NCBI RefSeq assembly: GCF_000526915.1
Contig: NZ_JAGZ01000011.1
Location: 1 to 64,000 of the forward strand
From: Mycobacterium genavense ATCC 51234
GTDB lineage: Bacteria; Actinomycetota; Actinomycetes; Mycobacteriales; Mycobacteriaceae
DNA length: 64,000 nt
Direction of reading: 5' to 3'
The notes beneath the pieces were generated by a model. It was not told where the DNA came from, did not search any database, and was given only the letters and a program-made list of their open reading frames with translations. Every line of letters begins with the position of its first letter. The stretch's first letter is position 1. Shown piece by piece: positions 45,441-55,846 of the stretch. A program made the position numbers and the translations under genes.

Positions 45441-46178
45441 TCACAGAATCGAGATGCTTCGCGCATGAGGGGCCAAGGCCGCGACGTCGGGAATCTGCAC
45501 GACCGCCCCCTCCACACGGAGCAGGTCTTTGTCGGAGAGGGCACGCATGGCACGCGAAAACGTCTCGGGCGTCATGCCCAGGCGTGACGCAAGCACCTGT
45601 TTGAGAACGGGCAGCTCGACGCTGGTCGACCGCCCGCCGGGCCTCGTGTCGCCGGTGGGCGCACCGTCTGCCCCACCCAGGCTGTAGGACCCCTCCCCGA
45701 CCGCCCCGAGGATGTAGGCCACGATCCGCTGGGTCGCGGACTGCAGCGACAGCATGGCAATGTCTTGGATCTTGCTTTGCAGCCGCCGTGCCATCGACGA
45801 CAGCATGATGCGCGCCATCGCCGGGTCCTCATCGAGAACCCGGTCGACCGCGACAGCGGGGACAAACACCAGCTGCGCGTCGGCCAGCGCGGTGGCGTCC
45901 ACCGGGTAAGGCTCGTGCACAAACATAACGGCGTGACCGAAAGCGCTTCCCGGACGCAGGATTTCCACGACCTTCAGCAGGCCTTCCGAATTGGACACCG
46001 AAAGCTGCATGAGGCCCTCGCGGACCAAGTAGAAACCCGTCGACGGCGTTCCTTTACGGAACAGCACCTGTCCCGAGCGCAGCGAAATCGCGCGGCTGTG
46101 GGCGGCCAGAAAGTCCACGTGCGCGGCGTCCAGCCCGTCGAACATGGAAGCAGAGGCAATCGCTTGCCGCAACTCCAC
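45441..46178 (-). CDS. CRP/FNR-family regulator, probable NO/oxygen-responsive activator of hcp
   Basis: A 245-residue protein with a cyclic-nucleotide-binding-type beta-roll (LRSGQVLFRKGTPSTGFYLV ... GSAFGHAVMF) and a C-terminal helix-turn-helix (VLASRLGMTPETFSRAMRAL). It lacks the N-terminal cysteine cluster of FNR, so it resembles Dnr/NnrR-type regulators that sense NO through haem. The effector is inferred. GTG 46178 chosen to avoid overlap with acpS; ATG 46145 is an alternative. It is intact while its presumed targets hcp and the reductase are not, so it may control other genes too. Confidence 0.8.
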   Translation of the reverse strand: MELRQAIASASMFDGLDAAHVDFLAAHSRAISLRSGQVLFRKGTPSTGFYLVREGLMQLSVSNSEGLLKVVEILRPGSAFGHAVMFVHEPYPVDATALADAQLVFVPAVAVDRVLDEDPAMARIMLSSMARRLQSKIQDIAMLSLQSATQRIVAYILGAVGEGSYSLGGADGAPTGDTRPGGRSTSVELPVLKQVLASRLGMTPETFSRAMRALSDKDLLRVEGAVVQIPDVAALAPHARSISIL

Positions 46179-46185
46179 CGGGCTC

Positions 46186-46578
46186 CTAAGGTGCCTCGAG
46201 GATGGCGACCGCGGCCGCGGTATCCCCTTCATGAGTCAGCGACACATGGATCGTCACGTCGGCCAGGTGCTTGGCGATGTCGCCGGTCAACCGGACCCGC
46301 GGTCGTCCCCACATGTCGGTGACGACCTCGATGTCGCGGTGGATGTCCTCACGCAGGATCGGTCGTTGCGAGAACCGTGACCCGGACCAGGCCTTGATCA
46401 CCGCCTCCTTCGCGGCCCATCGTGCGGCCAGGTGACGCGCCGCCGACGAACTCTTGTCGGAGGCGTCGCGACGCTCACCCGGCGTAAACGTTTCGGAGAA
46501 CACCGTTCCCGGTTGGTCAACCTGGTCGGCGAAATCCGGAATGGAGACGAGATCGATCCCCACACCGACAATGCCCAT
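46186..46578 (-). CDS. acpS: holo-[acyl-carrier-protein] synthase AcpS
   Basis: A 130-residue 4'-phosphopantetheinyl transferase that activates the ACP domain of fatty acid synthase. ATG 46578 opens MGIVGVGIDLVSIPDFADQV, with the metal-binding Asp. AARWAAKEAVIKAWSG holds the second acidic ligand and Lys. ATIHVSLTHEGDTAAA is the C-terminal strand. It matches MTb AcpS in length. It lies 28 bp downstream of fas on the same strand, so modifier and substrate are co-expressed. Intact. Confidence 0.95.
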   Translation of the reverse strand: MGIVGVGIDLVSIPDFADQVDQPGTVFSETFTPGERRDASDKSSSAARHLAARWAAKEAVIKAWSGSRFSQRPILREDIHRDIEVVTDMWGRPRVRLTGDIAKHLADVTIHVSLTHEGDTAAAVAILEAP

Positions 46579-46606
46579 GGCTGGCCAGGTTAACCGATCA
46601 CCGAAT

Positions 46607-49600
46607 TCATCCGGCAGACACCTCGTAGGCCTCGTCGTCACCCAGTCGTGCGACCGGGTTCAGCAGCATCGAGGCCTCCTGCCGCTTCTCCGGCGCGCTG
46701 TGGTCGAAGCGACGGTCCGGCGGCCGCTGGTACAACGGCTCGCCACCGGCGATGGCCGACACCAGCCGACGCTGGCCGGCCAGCAGACGGGCGTCCGCGC
46801 GGCGCTGATAGTCCTCGCGTTGCTCCGGGTCCAGCGTCGCGAGGAAGGCCTGCGGGTGCACCAGCGCCACCAGACCCGACACGTGACCGAACCCGAGGCT
46901 GGTCAGCAACCCCGCCTTGAGTGGGAACTTCCCGCCGAGGCGCAGGGTGTCCCGCACCCAGACGAAGTGGGCCGAGCCGGACAGCTCGTCGTCGACGCAA
47001 TCCAGGCTGCGGTTGGGCGGAATGACGCCGTCGCGCAGCATCTGGCACAGGCCCATCATCTGGAAGACCGCCGCGCCACCCTTGGCGTGCCCGGTCAGGC
47101 TCTTCTGCGAGACGATGAACAGCGGAGCGCCCTCGGAGCGGCCCATCGAATCGGCGAGCCGTTCATGCAGCTCGGTCTCGTTGGGATCGTTGGCCAGCGT
47201 CGAGGTGTCGTGCTTGGAGATCACCGCGATGTCGTCGGGACCCACACCCAGCTTCGCCAGCTCGCGTGCCAGCGGCGAGTCCTTGCCGCCGCGGCCCGCG
47301 CCCAGCGCGCCGAGTCCGGGCGCCGGGATCGAGGTGTGCACACCGTCGGCGTACGACTGCGCGAAGCCGACCACCGCGAGCACCGGCAGACCCATCTTGA
47401 GCGCCAGGTCGCCGCGCGCCAACAGAATGGTGCCGCCACCTTGCGCTTCGACGAAGCCCAACCGGCGCCGGTCGTTGGCCCGGGAGAACTTCGAGTCGGC
47501 GATGCCGCGGGCGCGCATCATCTCGGTGTCGGCGGTGGCCGCCATGTCACCGAAACCGATGATGCCTTCCAGGGTCAGGTCGTCGATACCGCCGGCGACC
47601 ACCAGCTCGGCCTTGCCGAGCCGGATCTTGTCCATGCCTTCCTCGACCGACACCGCGGCCGTCGCGCACGCGGCGACCGGGTGGATCATCGACCCGTAGC
47701 TGCCGATGTAGGACTGAACCACGTGTGCGGCAACGATATTCGGCAGCACTTCCTGGAAGATGTCGTTCGGTTTGTTACGGCCCAACAGGTTCCCGTGGTA
47801 CATCGTCTGCATCGAGGTACCGCCGCCCATGCCGGTGCCCATCGTGTTGGCCACCAGGGTCGGGTGCACGTAGCGCATCACCTCGGCGGGGCTGAACCCG
47901 GCGCTCAGGAACGCATCGACGGTCGCGACGATGTTCCACACCGCCAGCCGGTCGATGGAACTGAGCATGTCCTGGCTGATGCCCCACACGGTCGGGTCGA
48001 ACCCGGTCGGAACCTGTCCGCCGACGACGCGCGACAGCTTGTTCTTCCGCGGCACCCGAATCTCGGTGCCGGCCTTGCGGATAACCTGCCAGTCGCTGGA
48101 GTCGGGCACCGGCCGGATCACCGTGTGCTCGGGGTCGAACTCGGCGAAGGCGCGGGCGTCGGCCTCCGAGGAGACGACGAACGCGAAGTCCTTCTCCAGG
48201 AACACCGACACCAGCAGCGGCGACGCGTGGTCGGGGTCGATCGAGCCGTCGTCGACGAATTCCCGGATGCCGCAGCGCTCGACGACGGTGTCGTGGTAGC
48301 GCTCGACCAGTTCGGCCTCGTCGACCAGCTCACCGGAAGCCGTGTCGTACCAACCCGGTTGGGGATCGTCCTCCCAGCGGATCAGCCCGGTGGTCCAGGC
48401 CAGTTCGAGGACCCCGGCGGCCGACAGTTCGTTGTCGACTTCCATCTCGAAGCGGGTGCGCGACGAGCCGTACGGGCCGAGTTCGGCGCCGCCGACGATC
48501 ACCACCAGGTCAGACGGGTCGAGATCGAGGTCGGGCCATTCCGGCGGCGGCGCCGGGGTGTAGCCCCGCGGCGGTGACGGCAAAGCGGCGATGGTGCCTT
48601 CGGCCGGCCCGTCGTCTTCTGTTGTCTCCGAAGACATCTCCTCGCGCGCCTTGGCGGCCAGTTCGGCCATGTCGAGTTCGACGTCGCCGAGACCGCCGGT
48701 CAGGTCGGCCTTGATCGGCTCGCTTGCCGCGGCCACCTTCGACTCCACGTCGCACAGGGCCAGCAGCATCGCGGCCATCTCGTCGGTGGTGTAGGTGGTG
48801 ACACCGGCTTCCTCGACGGCGCTGACGATGGCGTCGTTGTGACCCATCAGTCCGGTGCCCCGGGTCCAACCAATCAGGGCGTGCGCCAAGCTGACTCGCG
48901 CAGCCCACGAGGATTCGGCGTGCCAGCGACTAACCAGGGCGTCCAGCGCGGACTTGGCCTCGCCGTAGGCGCCGTCACCGCCGAACATGCCGCGGTTGGG
49001 CGAGCCCGGCAGCACCACGTGCAGCCGTGAGGCGATGTCGCGCTCGGCGCCGATCTTCGACAGGCCGCCGATCAGCCGCTGCACGGCCCACAGCAGCACC
49101 TTCATCTCGATCTCGGAGCGCGAACCGGCCTCCGACAGATCGCCGGCCACCCGCGGCGCCGCGAACGGGAACAGCAGCGTCGGGGTCTGCGCGTCCTTGA
49201 TGTGAATCGACTGCGGCCCAAGGCTTTCGCTCTGCTCGGCACCGACCCATTCGACCAGGGCGTCGATGTCGGAGTAGGAGGCCATGTTGGCCGGGACCAC
49301 CCACAGCGATGCACCGAAGCGCGCGTGGTCGCGATACAGCGTGCGGTAGAACGCCAGCCGCTCGTCGTCGAGTTTGGAGGTGGTCGCGATGACGGTGGCG
49401 CCGCCATCGAGCAGTCGCGCGACGACCGCCGCGGCGATCGAGCCCTTGGAAGCGCCTGTCACGACGGCGACTTCGCTCTGGTACGGACCGGGGTCCGGAT
49501 TCTCGGCACCCGCGGCGATCCGGCCGAACAGCGACGCGTGGATTCCACGACCCGCCGCCAGCGCCTTGCCCTGCCACCACGTCGCCTGGGTGGCGACGGT

Positions 49601-52600
49601 GTGGCCGGCACCCTCGAAACGTTCGGACAGCCGCACCCAGTCAGCGTCGATGTCGCCCTCGTCGGCCAGCCACAGCTTGACCAGGTCCTCACGTGCGCTG
49701 GCCCAGCGGTCGTCGAACAGCACGGCCTTCTTGGGCTCGAAGGCCGGTGCCACCAAACGTGGCCACTCCGAACCCAATTCGGCGGTGACCAAATCGATCA
49801 GCTCGGCGTCGGTGGCCACCGGTGCGACGCTGACCGCGTCGTCCAGACCCAGCTGGCCCAGCACCAGGCGGGCCGCCGAAGCGAGCACGCCGTCGCGGCC
49901 GGTGATCTGGTCGGTGAACTCGGAGAGTGCCGCGGCGTCGATGGTCGCTCCGCCGCCACCGCCCGCCGAGGGCAGCGCCACCGAAACACCGTGGCGCGCA
50001 GCGACCGAGGCGACCGCGGCGTCGATGACTTTGTCGACCGTAGCGGCGTCGGCCAGCGCACCCTCGTGCAGGTGCCCCATCGCACCGCCGCGGACGCTGG
50101 TGCCCTCGCGGGTGCCCAGCGCGACCTCGACGACGACGTGCTTGGCCCAGCCCTCGCCGAGTTCCCAGGTCTTGGTGACCCGCTCGGTGATGGCGGCCGG
50201 CCGCTTGCCGGACGGCCCGAGGACCGTGCGCAGTTGATCGTTGATGGCGTCCGAAAGCACTGGGCCGTAAGGCTTGTAGGTGCGCGCCAGCTTGGTCACC
50301 TGCGAGCGCAGCCCGACCAGGTCGGCCTCGGCGGCACCGTCGATGGCGCCCAGGTTCAACTCCGAACCCAGGTCGACCAGCAGCTGGTTGCGCCGCGACG
50401 ACGCGCCGTCGGTGATGGACTCGATGGAGTCCAACTGCTCGATCTGGTCGATGCGCATCTTCGCCGACAGCGCGATCAGCGCCAACGTGGCGTCGGCCGC
50501 GTCGAACGTGAGGTCGTCCGGACGTGGGCCCCCGGACGGGGCCGCGGCGGGTGCCGGAGCGGCAGCGGGTGCTGCGGCGGCCTCGGGGGCCGCGTCTCCC
50601 GCGGGTGCTGGCGCCTCGTCCTCTGCCTCCGGTTCGGGGTCGGTGTCGGTGGCAAACAGCACCGCCGCATCGCGCTCGGCGTTGAGCACTTCGACTGTGC
50701 TGTGGGCATATTCGGGCAGCTTGAGGGTGTTGGCGGCCAGTCCGGCGACGGTCGGCGCGGACTTCACGCCGATCTCGACGAACCGCTCCACACCCAGGCC
50801 GCCGGCGGCCTCCTCGATGAACAGCAGGTCCTGGGTTTCGATCCAGCGCACCGGGCTGGCGAACTGCCACGCCAGCAGCTCGATGAAGACGGTGCGGGCC
50901 ATCTCGCGCGGCCGCTCGGCCCGCCAGGTGTCGTAGTCGACCAGGATCTCATCCAGTGGTTCGGCCGGCACCAAATCGCGGATCTCCTGGATGAAGTCGC
51001 GATCCAGCGTGAACGGCCGCGGCACCAGGTTGGGGATGTAGCGCCCGATGATCAGCTCGGGATCCTTGTCGCGCGGCATCACCCGCTCCAGCGAGCGGCG
51101 GAAGTCGGCGACCCGGACCCGCAGCACCCGCGAGTGGAACGGCACGTCGATGCCCGGCACCAGGATGAACGAGCGCTTGCCGCCGGTGATCTCGCGCCGG
51201 CGCTCCACTTCCTCCTCGAGAGCCTCGAGGCCGCGTACCGTGCCGGCGATCGCGTATTGCGAGCCGCGCAGGTTGAAGTTGACGATCTCCAGGAATTCCC
51301 CGGTGCGCTCGGCGATTCCGGCGACGAAGTTCTTGACCTCGTCGTCGAGCAGGTCGATCTGCGACGGGCGGATCGCGGCCAACCGGTAGTTGGAGCGGCC
51401 CATCTCGTCGCGCGGCACGATGTCGTGCATGTTGGAGCCGCGGTGGAACACCGTCTCCAGCAAGGCTTCCAGCTCGTAGACGCCCAGCACGCAGGCCAGC
51501 GCGGTGTATTCACCGACGGAGTGGCCACAAGCGATGGCCCCCTCCACGAAGGCGCCCTGCTCGCGCATCTCGGCGACCTGGGCGGCCGCCACGGTCGCCA
51601 TCGCGACCTGGGTGAACTGCGTCAGGTACAGCACACCGTCGGGGTGGTGGTAGTGCACCCCGCTGGCGATCAGGCTGGTCGGGTTGTCGCGCACCACATG
51701 CAGCACCGAGAAGCCCAGGGTGTCGCGGGTGAACTTGTCCGCGTCGTCCCACACCTTGCGGGCCGCCTTGGACCGGGCGCGGACCTCCATGCCCATGCCC
51801 TTGTGCTGGATGCCCTGACCGGGGAAGGCGTAGACGGTCTTGGGTGCGGCCAGACGCGCAGTCGCCGACATCACCAGGTCCGTTCCAACCTTGGCGCTGA
51901 CCTCCAAAACCTCTGCGCCCTGGTCGATTCCGACGCGGTCGACCCGGAAGTCGACCTGGTCGCCCGGACGTACCATGCCAAGGAAGCGAGCGGTCCAGCC
52001 GATCAGGCGAGCCGGCGGGCGGGCCTGACCGTCGGTCGCCGTCACCGTGTGCTGTGCGGCGGCCGACAGCCACATGCCGTGCACGATGGGCGATTCCAGG
52101 CCCGCCAGCAGCGCGGCGGCGCGGTCGGTGTGGATCGGGTTGTGGTCACCGGACACCACGGCGAACGGACGCATATCGACCGGCGCGGTCATGGTGACGT
52201 CGCGGCGGCGCCGGCGCGGAGTGTCGGTGGTGTTCTCCGACACCGCGCCACCGGCGCGGGACGGGTCGGTGAGTTCGGCCGAGCCGGTACGCCCGAGGAT
52301 CGCGAAGCGCTCCTGGAGCGTCACGATCGCCGTGCCGTCGGGACCGGCCACCGTCACCGAGACCGGAACGACCCGGCCCATGTCGGTGTCGATGGCCGCC
52401 GAAGCCGTTGTGGTAACGGTCAATTGGGTCGGCTCGGCGGGCACCTTGCCGACCACGTGAGCGGCGTGGTCCAAGTGCACCAGGCTCAGCAGGCCTTCGA
52501 CGACCGGGACGCCGGCCTCGGTGACCGCGGAGCCGATCGTGGCGAAGACCGCGGGCCAGCACAGACCGACGAGCGCGTCGGGCACGGTGGTGAGGCTGGG

Positions 52601-55600
52601 CGCCAGGCGCTCGCCGAAGGTCGCGGTGACCCCGGTGTGGTCGGCGACCCGCTCGGGATCCCAGTCCACCGTCACGGTGGCCGTTCCGTCGGTCACCGTC
52701 GGAAGGAATTCCGGTCCGTCGACGCCGGCGGCGATCGCCAGCACCGCACGCATCGCGGCGGTGGCGTCGTCGGTGGAAACCACCGGCGCGCCGCCGTCAA
52801 CGGTGTTGGCGTGCAACGTGAATGGGATGTCGATCCAGACCCCGGACACCGGGATGCTCAACACGACGCGCTCATCGGAAGTCACCTGCAGGCGAGCTCC
52901 GGTGGACGAGTGCGTGGCGCGCTGACCTTCGTGGACCAACCAGTCGGCAGGATCGGCGATGCGGTGCACCGGGTTGGTGGCGATGCGCCCGGCCCACAGA
53001 ACGTCGGGGGCGTCCAGCACGACGGCCAGCGCCCCGGTCACATCCGCGCGGCCCACCCGGCGCGACCGGACGGGTTGCGCCTCGCCGCCGGCGGCCAACA
53101 CGTCGTCGATGGCGGCCTGCTCGAAGCGGTCGAGCAGTTCACCGACGGGCTCGTCGACCCGGGTGATGCCCGCGACCGCGGCGGTGCCCGGGATGATGCA
53201 CACCTGGTCGGCGTCGTAGCGGGCGTCGTGCGCCTGCCACAGCGAGTCACTGCGCCACCAGCGGCGCACGTCCTTGTCGATGACCGGCACGAAGTTGACC
53301 GGCTTGCCCGGCGTCTTGCACAGCGTGACGAAGAACGGCACATCGGCCGGGTGCAGCTGCACCCTCTCGGCGTCCGGGTAGTCCCGCAAGAGCGCCGCGA
53401 TGGCCGCCTCCGGGTTTTCCAGCAGCGCCGCGTCGTTGTACAGCGTCGCGATCGGGCCGTGATCCTGCGGGTGCAGCCGGGCCTCGGCGCGCTGCAACAT
53501 CTGCTGGAAGCGGTCGCGCCAGGTGTCGGCCAGCCACGGGCTGCCCGGCCCCAACATTCCCGCGGTGTCGGCGGTCGAGTTGCCGTCGCCGATGGTGAGC
53601 TCGACGTAGCGCTGCAGCCACTGCAGGTAGGTCATTTCCCCGACGTCGCCGAAGTACGGCTTGGCGGTGCGAGCCATCGCGGCGATGATCTCGTCGCGGC
53701 GCTCGGCGACGGCGTCGGCGTCACCGGCGACCTCGTCGAGCAGCCGGCCGCACCGCGAGGCGCTGTTGTCGATCTCGTGGATGTCGGCACCGAGCTGGCT
53801 GCGGCTGGAAGCCATGCCGCCCTGGGCTTTTCCGGCCCCGATCCACTGGTCGGTGCCGTTGGTCTCGACGAGCATCTGCTTGACCGACGGCGAGGTGGTG
53901 GCTTCCAACGTGGCCATCGCCGCGGTGCCGGCCAGGATGCCGTCGACCGGCATCGACGGGAAGCCGTAGGGCTCCGACCACCGACCGGACAGGTATTCGG
54001 CGGCCCGCTCGGGGGTTCCGATGCCGCCGCCGACGCAGACGGTGATGTTGGAGCGCGAGCGCAGCTCCGAGTAGGTGGCCAGCAACAGGTCGTCGAGGTC
54101 TTCCCACGAGTGGTGGCCGCCGGCGCGTCCGCCCTCGATGTGCATGATCACCGATTTGGTGGGCGCCTCGGTTGCGATGCGAATGACCGAGCGAATCTGC
54201 TCGATGGTGCCGGGCTTGAACACCACGTGGCTGATGCCGACGTCGTTGAGCTCGTCGATCAACTCGACGGCCTCCTCGAGGTCCGGGATGCCGGCGCTGA
54301 TCACCAGACCGTCGATCGCGGCGCCGGCCTGGCGGGCCTTCTGCACCAGGCATTTACCGCCGACCTGCAGTTTCCACAGGTAGGGGTCGAGGAACAGCGT
54401 GTTGAACTGGTAGGTGCGGCCCGTCTCGAGCAAGCCGGACAGCTCCTGGATGCGCGCGGCGAAGATCTCTTCGGTCACCTGCCCGCCGCCGGCCAGCTCG
54501 GCCCAGTGCCCGGCGTTGGCCGCGGCGGCGACGATCTTCGCGTCGACCGTGGTCGGGGTCATGCCGGCCAGCAGGATCGGCGAGCGCCCGGTCAGCCGGG
54601 TGAATTTCGTCGACAGCTTGACCCGGCCGTCGGGCAGGGCCACGACGGTCGGCGCATAGCTCGACCAGGGCCGTGCCACCTCGGGGGTGGCCCCGACGGT
54701 GAAGAGGTTGCGCTGCCCGCCGCGCGTGGCGGCGGGCACGATGCCGACGCCCAGGCCGCGGATCACCGGTGCGGTCAGCCGGGTCAGGATGTCGCCCGGG
54801 CCCAGGTCGAGGATCCAGCGCGCGCCGGCGTCGTGCACCGCGTTGATCTCTTCCACCCAATCGACGCCACTCACCAGGATGGCGTCGGTCAGGCGCCGGG
54901 CCAGCTCGACGTCCAGGCCGACCTTCTCGGCCCAACCGCCGACGATGACGATGCCGTCGGCCAGCCGCGGGGTGTGGAAGCCCACCTCGACCTGAACCGG
55001 GTCGAAGACCGGTGCGAAGACGTCACCGCCGCGCAGCTTGTTCTTGCGGTCGGCCTCTTCCTTCTCGGAGATCTGCTGGCAGTACAGCTCGAAGCGAGAC
55101 AGTTGCTCCGGCGTGCCGGTGATGACGACCGAACGACGGCCGTTGCGGATGGACAGCACCGGGGGCAGCACGGTCCGGACGTCCTGGGCGAACTCGTCCA
55201 GCAACTGACGGATGCGCTCGGGATCGGCGTTGGTGACCGACACCATCGGCGGGCGGTCCCCCAGCACGGAGATACCACGGCGACGGGCGACCAGCGTGCC
55301 GGCCGCGCCGATCAGCTGGGCCAGGGCGAGCAGCTCGACGTCGCGAGCGGCGGCCCCGTCCTGTAAGCCCTTGAACGCCTCGACGGCGAGCACGCCCTGC
55401 GAGTGGCCGGCGACGGCGACCGGCGGGGTCGCGGTCCAGTCCATCCCCTGGCGCGCCAGGGCACGCACTGCCGCGATCTGGGTGAGCAACACGCCGGGCA
55501 TCGACACCGCGGCCGACGTCAGGTGCTTGTCCGCGGGCGTCGGGTCCTCGGCCGCCAGCGCCCGCACCCATTGCAACGGCTCGAAGCCGATCGGGCGGAC

Positions 55601-55846
55601 CACGACCAGCTCTTTGGCCACCGGCTCCAGCAGCAGCTCCGCCTCGCCGGCCAGCGTGGCGATGTCGGTCTCGATGCCCGCCGAGGACACCAGCTCTTCC
55701 AGGGTTTCCAACCAGGCGCTGCCCTGGCCGCCGAACGCGACAGCGTACGGCTCGCCGGCCGTGAGACGGTCGACCAGAGCATGGGTGCTGTGCGGGCCTT
55801 GGCCGTCGCGGTCTGCGGACACCCGGTCGTGCTCGTGGATCGTCAC
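46607..55846 (-). CDS. fas: type I fatty acid synthase
   Basis: A single 3079-residue chain that makes C16-C18 and C24-C26 acyl-CoAs, precursors of phospholipids and mycolic acids. Domains in order, from residue estimates: acetyltransferase (AGHSQGVLAVEA, about 146), enoyl reductase (about 420-900), dehydratase (VVSGDHNPIHTDRA, about 1240), malonyl/palmitoyl transferase (GHSVGEYTALACV, about 1442), ACP (phosphopantetheine Ser in LDSIESITDG, about 1807), ketoreductase (VVTGASKGSIAAAV, about 2131) and ketosynthase (ACATAAVSVEEGM, about 2727; SKHDTST and SLTGHAKGGA). GTG 55846. No lesion over 9.2 kb, which argues against a high uniform sequencing-error rate. A long reading frame on the opposite strand is a codon-bias shadow. 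Confidence 0.98.
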   Translation of the reverse strand: MTIHEHDRVSADRDGQGPHSTHALVDRLTAGEPYAVAFGGQGSAWLETLEELVSSAGIETDIATLAGEAELLLEPVAKELVVVRPIGFEPLQWVRALAAEDPTPADKHLTSAAVSMPGVLLTQIAAVRALARQGMDWTATPPVAVAGHSQGVLAVEAFKGLQDGAAARDVELLALAQLIGAAGTLVARRRGISVLGDRPPMVSVTNADPERIRQLLDEFAQDVRTVLPPVLSIRNGRRSVVITGTPEQLSRFELYCQQISEKEEADRKNKLRGGDVFAPVFDPVQVEVGFHTPRLADGIVIVGGWAEKVGLDVELARRLTDAILVSGVDWVEEINAVHDAGARWILDLGPGDILTRLTAPVIRGLGVGIVPAATRGGQRNLFTVGATPEVARPWSSYAPTVVALPDGRVKLSTKFTRLTGRSPILLAGMTPTTVDAKIVAAAANAGHWAELAGGGQVTEEIFAARIQELSGLLETGRTYQFNTLFLDPYLWKLQVGGKCLVQKARQAGAAIDGLVISAGIPDLEEAVELIDELNDVGISHVVFKPGTIEQIRSVIRIATEAPTKSVIMHIEGGRAGGHHSWEDLDDLLLATYSELRSRSNITVCVGGGIGTPERAAEYLSGRWSEPYGFPSMPVDGILAGTAAMATLEATTSPSVKQMLVETNGTDQWIGAGKAQGGMASSRSQLGADIHEIDNSASRCGRLLDEVAGDADAVAERRDEIIAAMARTAKPYFGDVGEMTYLQWLQRYVELTIGDGNSTADTAGMLGPGSPWLADTWRDRFQQMLQRAEARLHPQDHGPIATLYNDAALLENPEAAIAALLRDYPDAERVQLHPADVPFFVTLCKTPGKPVNFVPVIDKDVRRWWRSDSLWQAHDARYDADQVCIIPGTAAVAGITRVDEPVGELLDRFEQAAIDDVLAAGGEAQPVRSRRVGRADVTGALAVVLDAPDVLWAGRIATNPVHRIADPADWLVHEGQRATHSSTGARLQVTSDERVVLSIPVSGVWIDIPFTLHANTVDGGAPVVSTDDATAAMRAVLAIAAGVDGPEFLPTVTDGTATVTVDWDPERVADHTGVTATFGERLAPSLTTVPDALVGLCWPAVFATIGSAVTEAGVPVVEGLLSLVHLDHAAHVVGKVPAEPTQLTVTTTASAAIDTDMGRVVPVSVTVAGPDGTAIVTLQERFAILGRTGSAELTDPSRAGGAVSENTTDTPRRRRRDVTMTAPVDMRPFAVVSGDHNPIHTDRAAALLAGLESPIVHGMWLSAAAQHTVTATDGQARPPARLIGWTARFLGMVRPGDQVDFRVDRVGIDQGAEVLEVSAKVGTDLVMSATARLAAPKTVYAFPGQGIQHKGMGMEVRARSKAARKVWDDADKFTRDTLGFSVLHVVRDNPTSLIASGVHYHHPDGVLYLTQFTQVAMATVAAAQVAEMREQGAFVEGAIACGHSVGEYTALACVLGVYELEALLETVFHRGSNMHDIVPRDEMGRSNYRLAAIRPSQIDLLDDEVKNFVAGIAERTGEFLEIVNFNLRGSQYAIAGTVRGLEALEEEVERRREITGGKRSFILVPGIDVPFHSRVLRVRVADFRRSLERVMPRDKDPELIIGRYIPNLVPRPFTLDRDFIQEIRDLVPAEPLDEILVDYDTWRAERPREMARTVFIELLAWQFASPVRWIETQDLLFIEEAAGGLGVERFVEIGVKSAPTVAGLAANTLKLPEYAHSTVEVLNAERDAAVLFATDTDPEPEAEDEAPAPAGDAAPEAAAAPAAAPAPAAAPSGGPRPDDLTFDAADATLALIALSAKMRIDQIEQLDSIESITDGASSRRNQLLVDLGSELNLGAIDGAAEADLVGLRSQVTKLARTYKPYGPVLSDAINDQLRTVLGPSGKRPAAITERVTKTWELGEGWAKHVVVEVALGTREGTSVRGGAMGHLHEGALADAATVDKVIDAAVASVAARHGVSVALPSAGGGGGATIDAAALSEFTDQITGRDGVLASAARLVLGQLGLDDAVSVAPVATDAELIDLVTAELGSEWPRLVAPAFEPKKAVLFDDRWASAREDLVKLWLADEGDIDADWVRLSERFEGAGHTVATQATWWQGKALAAGRGIHASLFGRIAAGAENPDPGPYQSEVAVVTGASKGSIAAAVVARLLDGGATVIATTSKLDDERLAFYRTLYRDHARFGASLWVVPANMASYSDIDALVEWVGAEQSESLGPQSIHIKDAQTPTLLFPFAAPRVAGDLSEAGSRSEIEMKVLLWAVQRLIGGLSKIGAERDIASRLHVVLPGSPNRGMFGGDGAYGEAKSALDALVSRWHAESSWAARVSLAHALIGWTRGTGLMGHNDAIVSAVEEAGVTTYTTDEMAAMLLALCDVESKVAAASEPIKADLTGGLGDVELDMAELAAKAREEMSSETTEDDGPAEGTIAALPSPPRGYTPAPPPEWPDLDLDPSDLVVIVGGAELGPYGSSRTRFEMEVDNELSAAGVLELAWTTGLIRWEDDPQPGWYDTASGELVDEAELVERYHDTVVERCGIREFVDDGSIDPDHASPLLVSVFLEKDFAFVVSSEADARAFAEFDPEHTVIRPVPDSSDWQVIRKAGTEIRVPRKNKLSRVVGGQVPTGFDPTVWGISQDMLSSIDRLAVWNIVATVDAFLSAGFSPAEVMRYVHPTLVANTMGTGMGGGTSMQTMYHGNLLGRNKPNDIFQEVLPNIVAAHVVQSYIGSYGSMIHPVAACATAAVSVEEGMDKIRLGKAELVVAGGIDDLTLEGIIGFGDMAATADTEMMRARGIADSKFSRANDRRRLGFVEAQGGGTILLARGDLALKMGLPVLAVVGFAQSYADGVHTSIPAPGLGALGAGRGGKDSPLARELAKLGVGPDDIAVISKHDTSTLANDPNETELHERLADSMGRSEGAPLFIVSQKSLTGHAKGGAAVFQMMGLCQMLRDGVIPPNRSLDCVDDELSGSAHFVWVRDTLRLGGKFPLKAGLLTSLGFGHVSGLVALVHPQAFLATLDPEQREDYQRRADARLLAGQRRLVSAIAGGEPLYQRPPDRRFDHSAPEKRQEASMLLNPVARLGDDEAYEVSAG

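Noticed and set aside
46454..48577. A 707-codon open frame on the plus strand opposite acpS and the ketosynthase end of fas
   Set aside because: Same codon-bias effect; no recognisable domain or ribosome-binding site, and it crosses two real genes.
49202..55366. A 2054-codon open frame on the plus strand opposite fas
   Set aside because: Mirror of the GC-biased fas codons. It reads as His/Arg/Gly/Asp-rich low-complexity sequence with no domain, while the minus strand encodes every FAS-I motif.
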